DNA of 11,571 nt, taken from NCBI GenBank assembly GCA_900175165.2, contig FWWN02000127.1:1-11571 (forward strand), given 5' to 3'. The notes under the pieces were generated by a model. That model searched no databases. It was not told the DNA's origin and saw only the letters and a program-made list of their open reading frames with translations. Origin of the DNA: Rhizomucor pusillus (Eukaryota; Mucoromycota; Mucoromycetes; Mucorales; Lichtheimiaceae). A program made the position numbers and the translations under genes. Every line of letters begins with the position of its first letter. Position 1 is the first letter of the stretch. Of the stretch, positions 7,620 through 11,571 are shown in pieces.

Positions 7620-10600
7620 CTAAATTCTGATCTCCTCCTTCCACACCATAAACTCTTGCGATTCCTCGATATTATTGTTGCCCATGCTTGCTACATACTG
7701 TCGTGAATCTTCAACAAGGTTTCCACTACGCAAATCCACTGGCCAGCCGGCGATCAGAATCTCTGCCGTCGTGTCTTCCCATGTGTATACAAGCATCCGA
7801 ACTGAGTTGTGCTTGTGCACAAGACCGTCAGGGATGTAAAAGTCGTGCTGAGGACTGTCACCATTGCCGTAATATCGAGCAATGAAAACATCATTAATGA
7901 AGACTTGCGCTGTGAAAGGTCCATTGAGATGTAGACGCAACGGAACAGTGAGTGAATCCGAAGCACTTTGGCGGAAATCGTCAAAAGTGAACTGCATCCA
8001 CTGTACGCCATGTCTCTTGGTGAGAGGAAATCGATATACAGTGCCATCTTGTGTAGTATCGCCTAGCGTATTCCATCCATTTTGCTGTTGTTCATCGGGG
8101 AATCCGGTCGAGTTGTAAGGATCGCTGAGATCCCGTACATCTACACCGGCAATCTGCCACAAAGGCTGCTGATCCAAACCAGATACAGTCACTTTGATAA
8201 TGCCTCTCGGGTTGCGCACATCGTTCATAATGAATGCTTGTCTTGCTAATCCAAAGCTATCCACAAGCACAATAACTTCGTTCAACATGTCCCCTTCACG
8301 CTGTAGATATGGCGTCAGATCATAGGTATGGGTTCCCAAAAACCAAGGATCCGGTCCAATCTTCGCACCGGGCGAAAACAGCTGGCGGGAATATGTCGTG
8401 TGACCACCAACAACATAGCCATTTACCAAAATTGTTGCTCTGTTGCGCATATTAAGTGACAGTTTAACTGTCTTGTTGGGAGTCGAAAATGTTGTCCGAT
8501 ACAGCACATGTCCACTCAAGAAATGATAATCCAATGCATCAAAAGTCAACGATTTTCCATCATGGCCAGGCTTCAGAGGGCGCCAGAGGAAAGATGACCA
8601 TTCGGCAGAACGAACCTGCCAGTTACGTAGATTGATTTGCACAGGAAGTGGGAATTGCTGGTGTGCATGGCCGAAATCCATCGCATATACAAAACCAATA
8701 TCGTGGACGCCCGTTGTAGCAGGGACAAGACGAGGATCAGCCGGGCGGTTGAACGATAGAACGTGCAATTGGCGATCAGACCGACGATATTTCACTTCGA
8801 GCGACTTGGTACGCTCGTTGTAGAACATTGAGCTTGCGCCCCAGGCTGCAAACGCTGGGTACCGCTTTTCTCCATTGTTCCAATATCCCTCCTCGAAATC
8901 CGCAAACAGAGTGCTCACTGATGTACGAGAAAGTCCAATAATATACAGATCACCTGTAGAGCTACTGAGTCGTGTCCATCCTTCAGACTTTTCAAATTTG
9001 AGAAGATCAACGCGTCCATCCCGTCGCAGAACATCGTCTTGCATATTGCCGCTCAGTTGCATTGTCTTGTGCTCAAAAGCCAAACCGCCGATCATATTCG
9101 GTTCGACGACCCAGATTTCGGTTTTCGAGTCTTTGTCAACCATGCGTAAGTGAATAGGGATAGTTGACTGTAGTAACCGCAGGTCATTAACTGTTCTATA
9201 GTTGCCTACACCGATAAACGACGTCTTGTAAGGCAGGAAGCATTGCATCGAAAAGTTACCGCTGCTGGATTCCACGAATACATCGAATAAATCCCGCTTC
9301 TTCCTGTCAAAGTTGCGAAAGAAGGTGAATTCCACAGCCTGGTCTGCATTCCGAGCTACTCTTTGTGTATTGATTGTGTGCCTAACGGATGATTTGACCG
9401 TGCGCTTGGTCATCTTTTCGGTAGCGGTAAAGTAAGGATCGAAAGAGCGTGCAAATGTAATGGTATCTCGTACGTTGCGTCCACGCATAGACAGATAGCC
9501 ATATTCGCGAATACATGCCGAATAATCGTACGAAGTGTAGACATCGCTAATTTTTTGTTGCAGGTAAGAAACTAGTATTTATAGATGTATACTCTCCATA
9601 AGACTCCACTTACGGATCGCCTATAGTGCCCCAGTTTGTCCCGCCATATGTCATATACAAATTGGCCATTGTGACTCCTTGAGCAAGAACAGATTCCAAA
9701 ACAATCTTGGTATAATAATCTCCATAGAAATCGTATATCTTGTCATAGGTATGTTGCAGCTGATAATGATTGAACCATCCTCCTTGTAACTCTGGAATAA
9801 ATAGAGGAGACTACTAAAAGGATAAGTCTTTGCTATGTAGAATGAGCTATATCTCACAATGCATACATCCTTTGCTCCTCCTCCGAACGCTCGAACAGTT
9901 CGCTCAAGTCGACCTAAGGATCGCTCCAGATTCTTAGGGTTCCATTCTTTCCAGGTGGTATTACCAGTATCGAACAGCCAACTGGTGGGAGCGCTGGTAG
10001 GCGCAAAGACTAGATTTGTTTCTTCAATTGTCGGTTCAATACCTGACGACAAACTGTTTCCTTACTGATATACTTGTCAAAACCGTACAGATCCAGACCG
10101 AACGGAGGACTGGATGACCAAAAACGTGAGTTTGAGGATATGTAGTCCAATTCAGGACGCGGGATCCAGCTACTTTCTTCAAATCCATCGTTGGTGAAGA
10201 GCGGCACAGTGATACCAAGATCTCGGGCAGCCTTTGCCAGCACCCGCATCTGATCACGAAGACCAATTGGCAGAATGATAGCCAGTCTCTCAAAGAGTTC
10301 GTTGTCGATCTGCAAAGCCAATACGCATCCTCGTTTGTTTTCCGTGATCTGGTGCTTGGCAATAATCGGAAGGACATGTTCGAACCACTGAACTTCGTAT
10401 CGTGCAAATTCTGGATCGTATGTGCGCCATAACATATACTGTGAGTGACGTATACGAAGTTCACGCTTGGCTATGAGCCATCCGGGATATCCTCCGGCCT
10501 GTGTTTCCGCGCAAATGTAAGGACCTGGTGCGGCCAGAACATACAATCCAAGTTCTTCACATAGATTCAGCAGATATTCAATGTCCTTGTTGCCATCAAA

Positions 10601-10945
10601 GTTGTAGATGCCTTCGTCCGGCGAATGGTATCCCCAATGGAAATAGATACGGATAGTATTCATTCCCATAGATCGATATTCTTTCAAGATAGTGGCCCAA
10701 CGATCGCGGTCAGGTACTCGCCAGTAATGGAACTCGGCAGAGAAGATCATTGTCGGTACTCCTTGAATCTGCAACGCGTATTTGTCCCAATCCAACGCTT
10801 GATCGTACTCGAAACGGTTGTATGCGACAGAGGAGGTTGTCACGTCGAGCGTGCCATACGTCCTGTTATGAGCATATATTATGATGCCCGAAAGCAGTAT
10901 TGGTATGACCGCGAAGAGAGTAAAGAGCGGTGTCATTTCGGTCAT
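7620..10945 (-). CDS. Beta-galactosidase, glycoside hydrolase family 35, membrane-anchored or secreted
   Basis: About 1048 residues; hydrolyses terminal beta-D-galactosyl residues with retention. Exons (minus strand): 10945-10066, 10009-9867, 9810-9614, 9546-7620; introns 56, 56 and 67 bp, phases consistent. Residues 6-24 are a hydrophobic stretch (signal anchor or signal peptide). The GH35 barrel spans about 45-420: FSAEFHYWRVP (68-78), APGPYICAE (139-147), acid/base Glu216 in LQIDNELF, nucleophile Glu348 in PELQGGWFNHY, then LYMTYGGTNWG. The C-terminal half holds beta-sandwich regions, including two jelly-roll-like modules as in large fungal beta-galactosidases. QIDNE replaces the usual QxENE but keeps the catalytic Glu. 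Several NxS/T sequons (e.g. Asn27, Asn310) fit a secretory-pathway protein. The third exon uses the second AG of a TAGTAG acceptor; the donor before it could be GAT|GTATGC (chosen) or ATT|GTGAGA, adding three residues. The 880-nt first and 1927-nt last exons leave no doubt about the family. Confidence 0.96.
9811..9866 (-). other. Beta-galactosidase intron with TAGTAG tandem acceptor
   Basis: On the minus strand the intron ends CTTTTAGTAG. The frame needed for SPLFIPELQGGW begins after the second AG (exon from 9810). Using the first AG would insert an in-frame TAG stop directly before Ser342. The donor is ambiguous: GTATGC at 9866 (56-bp intron) or GTGAGA at 9857 (47-bp intron), both phase 0. 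Confidence 0.75.
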
Positions 10946-11571
10946 AAACGAGATGACAAGTTCACTGGTCGAGCCAGATATCTGTAATACCGGGAAAGAC
11001 CGTCGCTTACCCAGACGTCATGCCGCCCTGGGGTGAAACAGGAACCAAAATGGAAAGATGCTGCGAATCATGGCACCTGTAGAACGAAGCTGCTGTTCGA
11101 TTCCTCAAAATACGCATCAATCAATGGGACGATAAGCATGATGGGCTTTTCGATAACTTTGGTACGCTCTTTCAATACCAAAGAACGGTTGGTTAGTAAA
11201 GATATGCAAATATTACTCCATTGTGGACTCGGTAACAGGGCCTGCTCATGTTCGCAAGTCGCTCGGGTGATAGAAACCATGAGGGGATCAAACAACATTT
11301 ATACGAGACCCAAGTCGAATTAAGTCCAACCGAGGCACCCACAAGATTGTCCATTATCTTTTGTTATCCAGCAACAGTCAACGTTATGACAACTGAGTCC
11401 CAATCCTCAGATTGGTGTCTGTACTATCTGCCGAACTCCAAAAAATGAAAACTAATTTTGTAGCCCATATCGTGATATACACTCTTCCATCCAAGGCGTG
11501 TGGGAGGTGGAAAAAAATTAGTAACTACAGTTTTCCGTCAAAACCTCAGATCGCTACAGCCTCCAAGAAAA
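10946..11571. other. Upstream region of the beta-galactosidase gene
   Basis: About 626 bp to the right edge with no supported gene. It should contain the beta-galactosidase promoter, since the minus-strand gene starts at 10945. Plus- and minus-strand frames of 66-96 codons lie here, but none shows a recognisable domain. I found no CGG-N11-CCG site, clear TATA box or repeat in this stretch. Confidence 0.55.

Noticed and set aside
7620..9488. Reading the 622-codon minus-strand frame as a separate gene
   Set aside because: It continues upstream in frame through the acceptor at 9547 and joins the GH35 catalytic exons; its content is the usual C-terminal beta-sandwich part of the enzyme.
10982..11010. 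Possible 5' intron of the beta-galactosidase gene (GTAAGC...TTACAG)
   Set aside because: Only 29 bp long, shorter than a normal spliceosomal intron, and joining across it from the nearby ATG gives a frame that stops at once.
11033..11323. Plus- and minus-strand frames of 76-96 codons upstream of the beta-galactosidase
   Set aside because: Opposite-strand overlapping frames with no domain or compositional sign of coding; treated as intergenic.

Overview
The window is eukaryotic and almost certainly fungal. Five protein genes are interrupted by short spliceosomal introns (mostly 54-89 bp). Most have GTAAGT-like donors and TAG, CAG or AAG acceptors, and several translation starts follow pyrimidine-rich leaders. 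There are no bacterial signals such as operons or ribosome binding sites. The protein set (DWNN/Mpe1 polyadenylation factor, SLC18-like MFS transporter, SLC25A45/47/48-like mitochondrial carrier, stand-alone galactose mutarotase, GH35 beta-galactosidase) fits an early-diverging fungus, perhaps Mucoromycota. That placement is inferred and cannot be proved from this sequence.

Layout, left to right. (1) Minus strand, 848 running off the left edge: N-terminal part of an MPE1/RBBP6-type cleavage and polyadenylation factor. (2) Minus strand, 3578-1368: a 565-residue MFS transporter in eight exons, one of them apparently only 3 nt long. (3) Minus strand, 5540-4229: a 367-residue mitochondrial carrier in four exons. 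(4) Plus strand, 6369-7608: a 365-residue aldose 1-epimerase in three exons, the second intron being GC-AG. (5) Minus strand, 10945-7620: a GH35 beta-galactosidase of about 1048 residues in four exons with an N-terminal hydrophobic anchor. The intergenic stretches at 849-1367, 3579-4228, 5541-6368 and 10946-11571 hold no gene I can support.

The clearest functional link is between genes 4 and 5. They converge, with stop codons 11 bp apart, and act in successive steps: beta-galactosidase releases beta-D-galactose and mutarotase converts it to the alpha anomer used by galactokinase. The other three genes are housekeeping or transport functions with no obvious tie to galactose. I found no mobile element, tRNA, CRISPR array or new multi-gene system. 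The most interesting items are at the level of gene structure: a 3-nt microexon or recursive splice site, a GC-AG intron, a TAGTAG acceptor whose first AG would give a stop, and a Gal4-type CGG-N11-CCG palindrome 57 bp before the mutarotase start.
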